Shown: in pieces, positions 21,111 to 31,200 of the stretch
How the letters are laid out: the number at the start of each line of letters is the position of its first letter
Position numbering within the stretch: the first letter of the stretch is position 1
Assembly: GCF_040361275.1 (NCBI RefSeq)
Contig: NZ_APNH01000002.1
Span: 496,001 to 560,000 of the forward strand
Direction: 5' to 3'
Source: Salinisphaera sp. T31B1
Lineage (GTDB): Bacteria; Pseudomonadota; Gammaproteobacteria; Nevskiales; Salinisphaeraceae
DNA length: 64,000 nucleotides
Made by a program: the position numbers and the translations under genes
Notes under the pieces: generated by a model
Databases searched by the model: none
Told to the model about the DNA's origin: nothing
The model's input: the letters and a program-made list of their open reading frames with translations, nothing else

Positions 21111-23191
21111 TGACAGCTTTCGCCCTGCGCCGCCTGTGCTTCTCGATCCTGATGCTGGTGGCCACCACCGCGGTATTCGCACAGTCGCCGGCCGCCGATG
21201 AGGGCGATGCGTTCACGCTCAACCTCAAGGATGCCGACATCACCACGCTGATCGCGACCGTCAGCGAGGTGACCGGGCGCAACTTCGTGGTCGACCCACG
21301 GGTCAAGGGCGATGTCACCGTATTGTCCAACGAGCCGATGACCCCCGGCCAGCTGTACGAGACGTTTCTGTCCGTACTGGAAGTGCACGGTTTTGCCGCG
21401 GTCCCCTCTGGCGAAGTCACCAAGATCATCCCTCAGATCAATGCCAAGCAGGACGGCGGGTTCGGCCGGGCCAGCAGTACCCGGGAAGACATCGTCACGC
21501 GGGTGATCAGCGTGAACAACGTCCCGGCCGATCAACTGGTGCCGATCCTGCGGCCCCTGGTGCCGCAATACGGACATCTGGCGGCCTATTCCGCCTCGAA
21601 CACGTTGATCGTTTCCGACCGTGAAGCCAACGCCCAGCGTATCGCCGAGATCGTGGCCAAGATCGACCGCAATGGCGTACAGAACACCGAAACCATTCGC
21701 CTGCAGTACGCCAGCGCCGCCGAGGTCGCACGGGTCATCGAACAGCTCAAGGCCGGCGCGAACGGGAACGCGGCCGCCGGCAACTTCAGCGTGATCCCCG
21801 ATACCCGTACCAACAGCGTGATCATCAACGGTGGTAAACAGGAGCGGCTGCGGCTACGGGCCATCATTGCCGACCTGGATACCGAAACCGAGCAGACCGG
21901 CGGCACTCAGGTCGTCTATCTCGACTATGCCGACGCCGAAACGCTGGCGCCGGTGCTGCAGAACTATGCCGACGGCCAGGGCGCAACCGGCGGCGGCACC
22001 ACATCGGCCGGCGGCAATGCTGCCGGTGCAGCGGCTGCCGTCCGCTCGGCGGGCGGCCGTGCCGATGGCGTGAGCGTGATTGCCGAGCCGGCGTCCAATG
22101 CGCTCGTGGTCACCGCACCGGCCGACACCATGCGTCAGATCCTGCGGGTGATCGACCAGCTCGACATCCGCCGTGGGCAGGTGCTGGTCGAGGCGATCAT
22201 CGCCGAGATCAGCCTCACTCGCTCGCGCGCGCTGGGTGTGAACGTGGCCGCCTTCAACGATAACGGGCCGGCCGCGGCCAGCATTCTCGACCAGAACACG
22301 CTCAACGTCGTGCCGTCGCTCGCGCTCGACGGCACCCCGCTCAGCCTGATCCAGAACGGGCTGAACGTCGCGCTCGGCCAGATCAACGACGGCGGCACCA
22401 GCTTTGCCGTGCTGGTCAACGCGCTGTCCAGCAACACCAATACCAATGTGCTGTCGACTCCGTCACTGATCACGCGTGACAACGAGGAGGCCGAGATCAA
22501 GGTGGGCCAGGAAGTGCCCTTCGTCACCGGCAGCTATACGAACAACAACGCGGGCGGCGGCGTCAACGGCGTGGTCAACCCGTTCAATACGGTCGAGCGC
22601 AAGGACGTCGGCCTGACCCTGGGTTTCACCCCGCAGATCAGTGCCGGCGATACCATCCAGCTGACCATCGATCAGGAGATCTCCAGCATCGCGCAGAACT
22701 CCAGCCAGACCGGCGCGGTGGACCTGATCACCAACAACCGTACGCTGACCACCTCCGTCGAGGTGGAGAACGGCCAGATCCTGGTGCTGGGCGGCCTGAT
22801 CGACGATCAGGTCACCGAGAGTCAGTCCAAGGTACCGCTGCTGGGCGATATACCCATTCTTGGCGCACTGTTCACCAATCGCTCGGTGCAGAAGAACAAG
22901 CGCAACCTGCTCAACTTCATCCGGCCGACCATTCTGCGCGGCGGCGGCGAAGCCGATTACTACACCCGCAAGAAATACAACTACATCCGCTCGTTGCAGG
23001 AGCGCCAGTCCGAAAGCAGCATTCCGCTGATGGGCGAAGAACAGCGGCCACAGCTGCCGCCGATCGAGGAATACAACGATCGCGACTCGTTCTCCGAGGA
23101 TTCGGGCGTGGGCGGGGCCAGCCTGCCGGACAGCACCGACATCCGCGAGGGTCGGAATGCCAGCGGCAAACGGCGGGGCGATCAGTACTAG
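21110..23191 (+). CDS. gspD: Type II secretion secretin GspD
   Basis: GspD forms the outer-membrane channel. The 693 residues have a signal peptide (cleavage about after AVFA, residue 24). An N0 domain follows (FTLNLKDADITTLIATVSEV), then N1-N3 repeats (YASAAEVARVIEQL, YADAETLAPVLQNY), with a Gly/Ala-rich loop in N3. The secretin domain is last (GQVLVEAIIAEISLTRSRAL, VGQEVPFVTGSY, ILVLGGLIDD). A polar C-terminal tail (about 610-693) could hold a pilotin site, but no gspS is seen. The ATG shares one base with the gspC stop (TAATG). Confidence 0.97.
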   Translation: MTAFALRRLCFSILMLVATTAVFAQSPAADEGDAFTLNLKDADITTLIATVSEVTGRNFVVDPRVKGDVTVLSNEPMTPGQLYETFLSVLEVHGFAAVPSGEVTKIIPQINAKQDGGFGRASSTREDIVTRVISVNNVPADQLVPILRPLVPQYGHLAAYSASNTLIVSDREANAQRIAEIVAKIDRNGVQNTETIRLQYASAAEVARVIEQLKAGANGNAAAGNFSVIPDTRTNSVIINGGKQERLRLRAIIADLDTETEQTGGTQVVYLDYADAETLAPVLQNYADGQGATGGGTTSAGGNAAGAAAAVRSAGGRADGVSVIAEPASNALVVTAPADTMRQILRVIDQLDIRRGQVLVEAIIAEISLTRSRALGVNVAAFNDNGPAAASILDQNTLNVVPSLALDGTPLSLIQNGLNVALGQINDGGTSFAVLVNALSSNTNTNVLSTPSLITRDNEEAEIKVGQEVPFVTGSYTNNNAGGGVNGVVNPFNTVERKDVGLTLGFTPQISAGDTIQLTIDQEISSIAQNSSQTGAVDLITNNRTLTTSVEVENGQILVLGGLIDDQVTESQSKVPLLGDIPILGALFTNRSVQKNKRNLLNFIRPTILRGGGEADYYTRKKYNYIRSLQERQSESSIPLMGEEQRPQLPPIEEYNDRDSFSEDSGVGGASLPDSTDIREGRNASGKRRGDQY

Positions 23192-23221
23192 CCCGCCGAC
23201 CGCCGAGCCGAGGATCCGCGT

Positions 23222-24778
23222 ATGAGCGAAACAGCCAACGAACTGAGCCTGGAGCCGATTTCCGCGGATCCGGTCGAGCCGGCGCCGGCCGGTTCGGTCA
23301 ACGCTGGCGGCGTCGAGCGCCTGCCCTTCGCGTTCGCCAAACGCCACGGGATCATGCTCGGCGGTGAGCGCGACGGGGTCATCGAGGTCACCTGTCGCCG
23401 GCCGATCAGCCCGACCGCCCTCGCCGAGGTTCGCCGCCACTGTGGTCGGCCGCTGCGAGTACAGCGGGTCGAAGCACAGGCCTTCGATGCCCTGCTCCAG
23501 AACGATTACGAGGGCAAGGCGGCCGAATCCATGCAGATCGTCGAGGGCATGGACGACGAACTGGATCTTTCGGATGCCGCACGTGCGCTTTCCGAACCGG
23601 CCGACCTGCTCGAGTCGGCCGATGATGCGCCGATCATCCGTCTGATCAACGCCCTGCTCACCGAAGCGATCAAGGAAAACGCGTCGGATATTCATATCGA
23701 GCCGTTCGAATCGCGTCTGACCGTACGCTTCCGTGTCGACGGGGTACTGCGCGAGGTGCTCAATCCGCCGCGCCAGCTGGCCTCGCGCCTGATTTCCCGG
23801 GTGAAGGTCATGGCCAAGCTCGATATCGCTGAAAAGCGTATTCCCCAGGACGGGCGTATCTCGGTACGCGTGGCCGGCCGCCCGGTGGACGTGCGCGTAT
23901 CGACCATTCCATCGGGCAATGGCGAACGTGTCGTGCTGCGTTTGCTCGACAAGCAGGCCGGCCGGCTCGATCTGCCGCAGCTGGGCATGCCCAAGGACAC
24001 GCTGGCCGGTATCGACGAGCTGATCCACAAGCCGCACGGCATCCTGCTGGTCACCGGCCCGACCGGCTCGGGCAAGACCACGACGCTGTATGCGGGCCTG
24101 ACCCGGATCAACGACCGTACCCGCAACATCATGACCGTCGAGGATCCGATCGAGTACTACCTGGACGGCATCGGTCAGACGCAGGTCAATTCCAAGGTGG
24201 ACATGAGCTTCGCTCGGGGCCTGCGCGCAATTCTGCGCCAGGATCCGGACGTGGTGATGATCGGCGAGATTCGCGACCTCGAGACTGCCGAAATCGCCGT
24301 ACAGGCGTCGCTGACCGGCCATCTGGTGCTCTCCACGCTGCATACCAATACGGCGGTCGGCGCGATCGCGCGTCTGCGCGACATGGGCGTCGAGCCGTTC
24401 CTGCTGTCGTCGAGCCTGATCGGCATCATGGCTCAGCGGCTGGTGCGCACCCTGTGCAAGACCTGTCGCTCCCCCTACACCGCCGACCGGCGCGAATGCG
24501 AGCTGCTCAACGCCGATCCGGAGAATCCGCCGACACTGCACAAGCCCGCCGGATGCGAAGCCTGCAACCATTCCGGCTTCAGGGGCCGTACAGGCGTCTA
24601 CGAGCTGGTCGTGGTCGACGACGAGATGCGTAATCTCATCCACGAGCAGGCTTCCGAACAGGCGCTGGAACGCCATGCGCGCAAGGCCACGCCGAGTATT
24701 CGCGCCGATGGTCGTGCCAACGTCCTGGCGGGCAACACCACGCTCGAGGAAGTCCTGCGTGTAACCCGCGAGGGTTAG
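23222..24778 (+). CDS. gspE: Type II secretion ATPase GspE
   Basis: GspE is the cytoplasmic hexameric motor that drives pseudopilus assembly. The 518 residues contain the N1E/N2E domains, Walker A ([14 protein letters not shown], about 279-292), Asp and His boxes ([21 protein letters not shown]), Walker B ([11 protein letters not shown]) and the tetra-cysteine zinc loop (CKTC near 418, then CEAC). It lies 30 bases after gspD. A 156-base gap with a hairpin separates it from gspF. Confidence 0.97.
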   Translation: MSETANELSLEPISADPVEPAPAGSVNAGGVERLPFAFAKRHGIMLGGERDGVIEVTCRRPISPTALAEVRRHCGRPLRVQRVEAQAFDALLQNDYEGKAAESMQIVEGMDDELDLSDAARALSEPADLLESADDAPIIRLINALLTEAIKENASDIHIEPFESRLTVRFRVDGVLREVLNPPRQLASRLISRVKVMAKLDIAEKRIPQDGRISVRVAGRPVDVRVSTIPSGNGERVVLRLLDKQAGRLDLPQLGMPKDTLAGIDELIHKPHGILLVTGPTGSGKTTTLYAGLTRINDRTRNIMTVEDPIEYYLDGIGQTQVNSKVDMSFARGLRAILRQDPDVVMIGEIRDLETAEIAVQASLTGHLVLSTLHTNTAVGAIARLRDMGVEPFLLSSSLIGIMAQRLVRTLCKTCRSPYTADRRECELLNADPENPPTLHKPAGCEACNHSGFRGRTGVYELVVVDDEMRNLIHEQASEQALERHARKATPSIRADGRANVLAGNTTLEEVLRVTREG

Positions 24779-24802
24779 ACTACCGGCGGAACCGAGGCAC
24801 GA

Positions 24803-24828
24803 CGCCGCACAGACAGGCTCGTGCGGCG
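24803..24828 (+). other. Hairpin in the gspE-gspF gap
   Basis: CGCCGCAC pairs perfectly with GTGCGGCG over a 10-base loop. There is no T-run, so it is not a standard terminator. The rest of the 156-base gap has no further gene that I can support. The gspF ATG has a GGGGAG ribosome site. Confidence 0.5.
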
Positions 24829-24934
24829 CAGACACTGATCAGGAGCCCTCTGTGTTCACTGCCGATGAACGACAACCGACCGCTGCGCGCGCACCCGACT
24901 GCGGACGCGGCCGTAAGCGCCGGGGAGCTCGCTG

Positions 24935-26149
24935 ATGGCGGCCTTCGAATATGTCGCGCTCGACGGACGCGGCCGTGAGAAGAAAGGCGTCATGGAGGGC
25001 GATGCGCCGCGCGCTATCCGTGCCCAGCTGCGCGAGCAGGGCCTCACCCCGATCGAGGTCAACGAAGTCGCCGACCGACGGCGAGGCGGCCGACGCGGCT
25101 TTTCGTTCTCCCGCGGCATCAGCGTCACCGAACTGGCGTTGTTCACCCGCCAGCTCGCCACGCTCTGCCATGCCGGCCTGCCCATGGAAGAGGCCCTCAA
25201 GGCGGTTGCCGAGCAGACCGACAACGAACGGGTCCAGAAGATCATCGTCGGCGTACGTTCGCAGGTCGTCGAAGGCCATACCCTGGCCGATGCGCTGGGC
25301 AGCTTTCCCAACAGCTTCGATGAGCTCTACCGGGCGACCACGGCCGCGGGCGAGCAGTCTGGCCGTATCGATGAAGTGCTCAACGGCCTGGCCGACTACG
25401 TCGAGGACCAGCAGTCCATGCGCCAGAAAGTCCTCGCCGCGATGATCTACCCGGCCTTTCTTTCGGTCGTGGCGATCGGCATCGTCATTGCCCTGCTGGC
25501 CACGGTGGTGCCGAACCTGGTGCAGGTGTTCAACAGCGTCGACGCCGACCTGCCGGCGCTCACCACCGGCCTGATTGCGGTGAGCGACTTCCTGCGCGCC
25601 TGGGGCTGGCTGCTGGCGCTCGTGATCGCCGGCCTGGTGGCGGGCTTCGTGTATGGCATGCGCCGACCGGGATTCAAGCGCGCCGTTCAATCACGCATTC
25701 TGGCGACCCCGCTGATCGGGCGGTTCGTACGCGGGGTGAACACCGCCCGCTTTACCCGCACCCTGTCGATTCTCACGCGCAGCGGCGTGCCGGCGCTCGA
25801 CGCCATGACCATCGGTGCCGATGTGGTGACGAATCTGCCGATGCGCGATGCCATCCAGCGGGCGGCCACGCGGGTGCGCGAAGGTGACGCGATCCATCGT
25901 GCGCTGGGCCGCGAACGGCTGTTCCCGCCGATCACGTTGCATATGATCGCCAACGGCGAGGTATCCGGCGAACTCGACATGATGCTCGGGCGCGCGGCCG
26001 AACATCAGGAGCGCGAGGTCGAGACCCTGCGCCAGGGCGTGATGGGCATTCTGGGACCCATGGTGATCCTGATCATGGGCGGTCTCGTACTGGTGATCGT
26101 ACTGGCCATCCTGCTGCCGGTGTTCAACCTCAACCAGCTTGTGAAATGA
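24935..26149 (+). CDS. gspF: Type II secretion inner-membrane protein GspF
   Basis: The 404-residue platform protein has two repeated cytoplasmic T2SSF domains (about 65-190: ELALFTRQLATLCHAGLPM; about 270-390: ARFTRTLSILTRSGVPAL). Three membrane segments are visible (about 170-195, 220-240, 375-400). It anchors GspE and GspL. It opens with MAAFEYVALDGRGREKKGVM, typical of the family. Confidence 0.97.
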   Translation: MAAFEYVALDGRGREKKGVMEGDAPRAIRAQLREQGLTPIEVNEVADRRRGGRRGFSFSRGISVTELALFTRQLATLCHAGLPMEEALKAVAEQTDNERVQKIIVGVRSQVVEGHTLADALGSFPNSFDELYRATTAAGEQSGRIDEVLNGLADYVEDQQSMRQKVLAAMIYPAFLSVVAIGIVIALLATVVPNLVQVFNSVDADLPALTTGLIAVSDFLRAWGWLLALVIAGLVAGFVYGMRRPGFKRAVQSRILATPLIGRFVRGVNTARFTRTLSILTRSGVPALDAMTIGADVVTNLPMRDAIQRAATRVREGDAIHRALGRERLFPPITLHMIANGEVSGELDMMLGRAAEHQEREVETLRQGVMGILGPMVILIMGGLVLVIVLAILLPVFNLNQLVK

Positions 26150-26217
26150 TGCGGGGCGCATCCGCGCCCAGTCGTCGGACCGATACCGATTCAATCCTCG
26201 TGCCAGGAGACAGGACA

Positions 26218-26679
26218 ATGAAATTCAACGGGCTTTCGAGCATGCACCGAAGCGCCCAGCGCGGCTTCACCCTGATCGAGATCATGGTGGTCGTGGTGAT
26301 TCTCGGCATCCTTGCTGCGATCGTGGTGCCGAACATCATCGACCGGCCGGACGCCGCCCGCGTGGCCAAGGCCCGCCAGGATATCCGTGCCGTGGAAAGC
26401 GCGCTCAAGCTGTATCGTCTGGACAACTTCCGCTATCCCACCACCGAACAGGGCCTGGCCGCACTGGTCAACAAGCCCACCACCCAGCCCGAGCCGCGCA
26501 ACTGGAAGTCCGGCGGCTATCTCGATCGGCTGCCCACCGATCCCTGGGGCGATGTCTACCATTATCGCAACCCGGGCGAACACGGCGAGATCGATATCTA
26601 CACGCTGGGCCGCGATGGGCGTCCGGGCGGCGAGGAAAGCGACGCCGATATCGGCAACTGGACCCTCGACCAGGGCTGA
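26218..26679 (+). CDS. gspG: Major pseudopilin GspG
   Basis: GspG builds the shaft of the pseudopilus. The 153 residues have a short leader ending in glycine before FTLIEIMVVVVILGILAAIV, the type III signal cleaved and methylated by prepilin peptidase. The C-terminal calcium loop region is conserved (TDPWGDVYHYRNPGEHGEID). I start at the ATG at 26218 with a GGAGA ribosome site; an upstream ATG at 26146 gives an unlikely 24-residue extension. No prepilin peptidase gene is in the window. Confidence 0.96.
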   Translation: MKFNGLSSMHRSAQRGFTLIEIMVVVVILGILAAIVVPNIIDRPDAARVAKARQDIRAVESALKLYRLDNFRYPTTEQGLAALVNKPTTQPEPRNWKSGGYLDRLPTDPWGDVYHYRNPGEHGEIDIYTLGRDGRPGGEESDADIGNWTLDQG

Positions 26680-26703
26680 CACGGCGTACCGCCGGGAGCG
26701 TGC

Positions 26704-27249
26704 ATGACGGCAACGGCCATCGAGCGCCGACACAGCGACGGTTTCACCCTGATCGAAATGCTGGTGGTGGTGCTGATCATCGGCGTGGTGATGTCGTTCG
26801 TGTCGCTGTCGCTCAACCCGACCGGCCCCGCCGACCGGCTCGATACCGAAGCCCGTCGCCTACAGGCCCTGACCCAGGCCGCCGCCGACGATGCCGTGCT
26901 CTACGGGCGCGAGATCGGTCTGGACATCACACGCAACGGCTACCGGTTCCTGCGTCTGGGCGACGACGGCTGGCAGCCCATCAATGTTCCTGACTCGCCG
27001 CTGCGTGCACGCGAACTCGGCGAGGGCCTCGTGCTGGCGCTGATCGAGCGCGATGAAGACACGCCGCGGCTGGCCAGCGGCGAAACGGATGACGACGATG
27101 CGATCCGCCCCGAGACCTTCTTCCTGTCCAGCGGCGAAATCGTGCCCTTCTCGCTGGAACTCTATGCGCGCGGCGTCGACCATCTCTATCACCTGACCGG
27201 TCAGGCCAACGGCAAGCTCACGCTGGAACGCATCGAGGCCGAGCGGTGA
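26704..27249 (+). CDS. gspH: Minor pseudopilin GspH
   Basis: The 181-residue protein has the prepilin signal (DGFTLIEMLVVVLIIGVVMS) with the conserved glutamate at +5 and a variable beta-rich C-terminal head (ETFFLSSGEIVPFSLELYAR). GspH connects the pseudopilus tip to the shaft. It lies 24 bases after gspG and overlaps gspI by 4 bases. Confidence 0.92.
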   Translation: MTATAIERRHSDGFTLIEMLVVVLIIGVVMSFVSLSLNPTGPADRLDTEARRLQALTQAAADDAVLYGREIGLDITRNGYRFLRLGDDGWQPINVPDSPLRARELGEGLVLALIERDEDTPRLASGETDDDDAIRPETFFLSSGEIVPFSLELYARGVDHLYHLTGQANGKLTLERIEAER

Positions 27250-27698
27250 GGACCGAGCGCGGGTTCACCCTGATCGAAGTCCTCATCGCCACCGCGATCC
27301 TGGCGCTGGCGCTCGGTGCGTTCATCACCACCAGTGCCCACTACGCGGACTATGCGCGCTATATTCACGATCGCAGCATCGCCCAATGGGTTGCCCGCAA
27401 CCAACTCGTCGAGTTTCAGATCGCGCCGCAGTGGCCGGACACCGGCAACCAGGACGGCGATGTCGACATGGCCGACACGCGCTGGCACTGGGTCGCCGAC
27501 ATTCAGGAGTCGCCCGACCCCGACGTGCGTCGTATCGATCTGCGGGTCTATCGTATCGACGACAACAGCGATCGGCCGGAAACCGACTCCACCACGCTGC
27601 TCACCGGGTTCGTGACCCAGCACGTGCAGGCCGTGAACGCGCCGGCCGGCGGAAACGCCACGGGCGACGGCGACAATCGCACGGACAGCAGCTCGTGA
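27246..27698 (+). CDS. gspI: Minor pseudopilin GspI
   Basis: The 150-residue protein starts with a GTG overlapping the gspH stop (GTGA). It carries the prepilin signal RGFTLIEVLIATAILALALG. The VARNQLVEFQIA stretch is typical of GspI, which nucleates the tip complex with GspJ and GspK. Confidence 0.93.
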   Translation: MRTERGFTLIEVLIATAILALALGAFITTSAHYADYARYIHDRSIAQWVARNQLVEFQIAPQWPDTGNQDGDVDMADTRWHWVADIQESPDPDVRRIDLRVYRIDDNSDRPETDSTTLLTGFVTQHVQAVNAPAGGNATGDGDNRTDSSS

Positions 27699-28354
27699 TG
27701 AGCCCTGTCCGCCAGCGCGGTTTCACCCTGATCGAGCTGCTGATCGCGATCGCGATCTTCGTAGTCATGGCCGCCATGGCCTACGGTGGGCTGTCGGCGG
27801 TGATCAGCAGCCGGGAAACAGTCACCGCAGCGCTGGATCGCAGCAAGACCATGCAGATGGCGGTGTGGCGTATCAGCCGCGACATCGAGCAGATCGTCAA
27901 CCGCCCGATCCGCGACAGCTTCGGCGATCGCCAACCGGCCATCGCCGGCAGCCCGGATGTGGGGCTGCTGTTCACGCGCAGCGGCTGGCGCAACCCGTTG
28001 GGCGAGATTCGCAGCAATCTCCAACGGGTCGCCTACCGGGTCGACGAGAATGACAACCTGGTACGTGCCTACTGGCGCGTGCTCGACCAGGCGCAGGACA
28101 GTGCGCCGGTGGAATCCACGCTCGTCGAGGATGTCTCGAACGTTGAATGGCGTTTTCTGGACAACAACCGTCAGTGGCAGGACCGCTGGCCGCCAGACAA
28201 CGCGCCGGGCGCAGCCGGCCTGGCGGCCGAAGCGCTGCCCAGCGATGTCGCCAGCGCGCAGTATCAGCCGCCGCTGGCCATTGAGTTGCGCTTCACCGCG
28301 CCGGCCTGGGGCGACATCCGGCTGCTGTTCGCGATCGCCGGAGCCGAAAAATGA
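27698..28354 (+). CDS. gspJ: Minor pseudopilin GspJ
   Basis: The 218-residue tip component begins at an ATG that shares a base with the gspI stop (TGATG). It shows MSPVRQRGFTLIELLIAIAI and the GspJ signature DIEQIVNRPIRD. The frame is open much further left (to 27386), but only inside gspI, so I reject the longer start. Confidence 0.94.
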   Translation: MSPVRQRGFTLIELLIAIAIFVVMAAMAYGGLSAVISSRETVTAALDRSKTMQMAVWRISRDIEQIVNRPIRDSFGDRQPAIAGSPDVGLLFTRSGWRNPLGEIRSNLQRVAYRVDENDNLVRAYWRVLDQAQDSAPVESTLVEDVSNVEWRFLDNNRQWQDRWPPDNAPGAAGLAAEALPSDVASAQYQPPLAIELRFTAPAWGDIRLLFAIAGAEK

Positions 28355-29334
28355 CGCCGCGCGGCCAATCCGGCGTGGCGCTGCTCACCGCACTGTTGAT
28401 CATTGCTCTGGTGGCGATCATCGGCACCGGGATGCTTTCGCAGATGAATCTCGCGCTGCATCGCAGTGGCAATATCTGGCAGTCCGAACAGGCCTGGTGG
28501 TATGCCGTCGGCATCGAGAACTGGCTGGGCAAGCTGCTGCGCCAGGATGCACAGTTCACCGATATAGACAGCCTCGACGAACCCTGGGCCGAACCGGTCG
28601 ACTATCTCCCGTTGGAAGGCGGTGCCCTCAAGGGCCAGGTCATCGATCTCCAGGGGCGGTTCAATCTCAACAATCTGGCGACCAGCGGCGCCGGAGCAGC
28701 CAGCACCAACGCCCCGGTAAGCGCCAACCCGGCCGAGCAGGATCCGGTGCTGGCCCAGTTCACCCGTCTGATCGAGCGGGTCGCCGATACCGATCCGGTC
28801 ACCGCGCGCACCATTGCCGCCTCCACCCGCGACTGGATCGATTCCGATATCAACCCGACGCTGCCCGACGGCGCCGAAGACGACTACTATCTCGGCCTGA
28901 CGCCAGCCTACCGAGCCGGCAACGCGCTCATGGCCAGTCCAAGCGAGCTGAGACTGGTCAAGGGCGTGACCCCCGAGATCTTCGCCGCGCTCCAGCCCTA
29001 TATCACCGCCCTGCCACAGACCACGCCGATCAACGTCAACACGGCATCTGCACCGATACTGGCGACCATTGCACCGGACCTGCCGCCGACGACCGGCGAA
29101 TCGCTGGTCGAATCGCGCAGCGACGAGCCCTGGAAATCGGTCGACGCCTTCCTGCAGGATCCGGCGCTGGCCGGTCGACAGATCGATGCGAACAATCTGT
29201 CGGTGACCACCCGTTATTTTCAGGCGGTGGGACAGATCACCGTCGACCGTGCCCAGGTGCAGTTCTATTCGCTGATGGAACGTGCCGACAACGGCGCAGT
29301 CCATGTCATTCAGCACAGCACCAATGTCGACTGA
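28351..29334 (+). CDS. gspK: Minor pseudopilin GspK
   Basis: The 327-residue tip protein has a prepilin-type start (QSGVALLTALLIIALVAIIG), lacking the usual Glu+5 as GspK proteins do. Its large head has a helix-rich insertion (TRDWIDSDINPTLPDGAEDD, the calcium-binding part) and PINVNTASAPIL. It overlaps gspJ by 4 bases (ATGA). Confidence 0.95.
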   Translation: MTPRGQSGVALLTALLIIALVAIIGTGMLSQMNLALHRSGNIWQSEQAWWYAVGIENWLGKLLRQDAQFTDIDSLDEPWAEPVDYLPLEGGALKGQVIDLQGRFNLNNLATSGAGAASTNAPVSANPAEQDPVLAQFTRLIERVADTDPVTARTIAASTRDWIDSDINPTLPDGAEDDYYLGLTPAYRAGNALMASPSELRLVKGVTPEIFAALQPYITALPQTTPINVNTASAPILATIAPDLPPTTGESLVESRSDEPWKSVDAFLQDPALAGRQIDANNLSVTTRYFQAVGQITVDRAQVQFYSLMERADNGAVHVIQHSTNVD

Positions 29335-29383
29335 GCTTACGGTAGACTGGGCGCCGACACCGCGGCGTGCCTGGGCCCGGCGG

Positions 29384-29437
29384 GCCGGCACGGACAGTGC
29401 ACCCTGCCGCGCCGGATGCCGGCACACGCACAGTGCA
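29384..29437 (+). repeat. Short imperfect direct repeat in the gspK-gspL gap
   Basis: GCCGGCACGGACAGTGCA (29384-29401) and GCCGGCACACGCACAGTGCA (29418-29437) are near copies 16 bases apart, inside a 154-base gap that otherwise holds no gene I can support. Confidence 0.45.
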
Positions 29438-29488
29438 TGGCTCTGGCCGGGCGGGCCGCGTCGCGCTTTTGGATCAGGGGTTTATTGA

Positions 29489-30703
29489 GTGGCGGAACGC
29501 TTGGTAGTGCACTGGGACGGTGAGCAGGCCGCCTGGCTGGACGGCGACGGCACGCTCGTGCGAGCCACGCTTGCCGAGTCAGCCGACGCCGCCGGCGAGC
29601 GGGAGGCCATGGTGGTCATTCCGGGCGAGCAGCTGTTGCTCACCCAGGTCCATCTTCCGCCGATCCGACAGGCGCGCAGGCGGCTGCAGGCGGCCGGTTT
29701 TGCCCTGGAAGACCAGCTCGCCGCGCGCGTCGACAGTCTTCATTTCGCGCTCGCTGCCCGACCAGAGGCCAACGGCGACACCGCCGCCGTGGTCATCGAC
29801 CGGCTCCGCCTGGCCGAACTGCTGGCCGATTGTCGCGATGCCGGGCTGGACGTCGTCCAGCTCATTCCCGATATCCTGGCCTTGCCGGTACCCGCGGCCG
29901 ACGCGTGGCAGGTACTGCTCGAGTCCGGGCGCGTGATCACCCGCACAGGCGCCCGTGCCGGCTTCGCCGCCGAGCGGGACCTGTGGCCGGTCATGGCCGG
30001 CGCCGCCGAACCGCCGGCACGCATCGTCGTGCAGACCGGCGCCGAACCGGCGCGGGTCGAACAGCTGATCGACGACGCGGGCTTCGATCCACGTCCGGCC
30101 ATCGAGCGGATCGAGCGCTCGGACGACGACGCGCTGCTCACCGCCCTGCTCGCCAACATCGACACCGGCCAGGCAATCAATCTTCGTCAGGGCGAATTCG
30201 CTCGTGCGTCGGGCATGCAGACCTGGTGGCACCCGTTCAAGCTGACCGCCGGCCTGGCCGCGGCCTGGCTGGTGCTTGCGATCGGCGCCCGCGCGGTGGA
30301 ATCCTGGCAGCTTCATCAACGTATCGACGCGCTGGAGGCACAAAGCGTGGCCGCCTTCCGCGATGCCTTCCCCAACGTGCAGACGATCAACGATCTGCGG
30401 GTTCAGGCCGAACAGAACATCCGCTCGCTGCGCGGTACGAGCGGCGCAGGCGGTGGCCTGTTTTCGCTGCTGCAGGCCACCGCCGAAGTCACCGGCCAGG
30501 CCGGCGACGTCAGCGTTCAGTCCATGCAGTATCGCGACGGCGCGCTGTACCTGAGTCTGCGCGGCGACAATGTCCAGTCACTGGAGGCATTGCGCGCCGG
30601 GTTTGCGCGCCAGCCGGGTGCCGCGCTGACCGTTGAGAGCGCGGATGCGGCGGCCGACGGCGTACAGATACGTGCCAGCGTAACCCATGGAGCCGGCGCA
30701 TGA
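29489..30703 (+). CDS. gspL: Type II secretion protein GspL
   Basis: The 404-residue inner-membrane protein has an actin-like cytoplasmic domain (about 1-240; VIPGEQLLLTQVHLPPIRQA is typical), one membrane segment (about 250-272, LTAGLAAAWLVLAIGARAVE) and a ferredoxin-like periplasmic domain. It recruits GspE to the platform. Start is GTG at 29489, the only candidate that preserves the MAERLVVHWDG start. No strong Shine-Dalgarno is visible. Confidence 0.92.
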   Translation: MAERLVVHWDGEQAAWLDGDGTLVRATLAESADAAGEREAMVVIPGEQLLLTQVHLPPIRQARRRLQAAGFALEDQLAARVDSLHFALAARPEANGDTAAVVIDRLRLAELLADCRDAGLDVVQLIPDILALPVPAADAWQVLLESGRVITRTGARAGFAAERDLWPVMAGAAEPPARIVVQTGAEPARVEQLIDDAGFDPRPAIERIERSDDDALLTALLANIDTGQAINLRQGEFARASGMQTWWHPFKLTAGLAAAWLVLAIGARAVESWQLHQRIDALEAQSVAAFRDAFPNVQTINDLRVQAEQNIRSLRGTSGAGGGLFSLLQATAEVTGQAGDVSVQSMQYRDGALYLSLRGDNVQSLEALRAGFARQPGAALTVESADAAADGVQIRASVTHGAGA

Positions 30704-31200
30704 ACCAGCTACGGCAATGGTATGAGGGCCTTGCCCCGCGGGAGCGCGTTGCAGTCATCGCCGGCGCGATCGCGGTCGCATTCGCCCTGTTCTACTACGC
30801 GCTCTGGCGACCGCTGAACGTCAGCGTCGAGGACGGACGTGTTCGTGTGACCGCCGAAGCCGAGCAGACCCGATGGATGCTCGGCGTGCGCGACGAAGCG
30901 CGCCTGCTGCAGTCGAGCGGCAGCCAGCGCTCGGTCCAGGGCCGCAACGAATCGTTGCTGTCGATCGTGGACAGCACCAGCCGCGAGAACGGGCTCGGCC
31001 CGGCGGTACGCCGGATCCAGCCGGATAACAACGATCAGGCCACGGTCACCCTGGAGAAAGCGAATTTCAATCAGATGCTTTTCTGGTTGCGCAGCCTACA
31101 GAGCGATTACGGCGTTTCTGCCAGCCAGATGACGGTCACGCGCGACGACGAGAACGGGACCGTTCAGGCCCGGTTGACGCTGACCCGGGGCGGGGCATGA
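30700..31200 (+). CDS. gspM: Type II secretion protein GspM
   Basis: The 166-residue protein has a short cytoplasmic start (QWYEGLAPRERVAVIAGAIA), one membrane segment (about 17-38) and a periplasmic ferredoxin-like domain (KANFNQMLFWLRSLQSDYGV). It pairs with GspL. It overlaps gspL and gspN by 4 bases each. Confidence 0.93.
   Translation: MNQLRQWYEGLAPRERVAVIAGAIAVAFALFYYALWRPLNVSVEDGRVRVTAEAEQTRWMLGVRDEARLLQSSGSQRSVQGRNESLLSIVDSTSRENGLGPAVRRIQPDNNDQATVTLEKANFNQMLFWLRSLQSDYGVSASQMTVTRDDENGTVQARLTLTRGGA

Noticed and set aside
22463-24835. 790-codon open frame antisense to gspD-gspE
   Set aside because: It crosses two well-supported genes and has no family resemblance.
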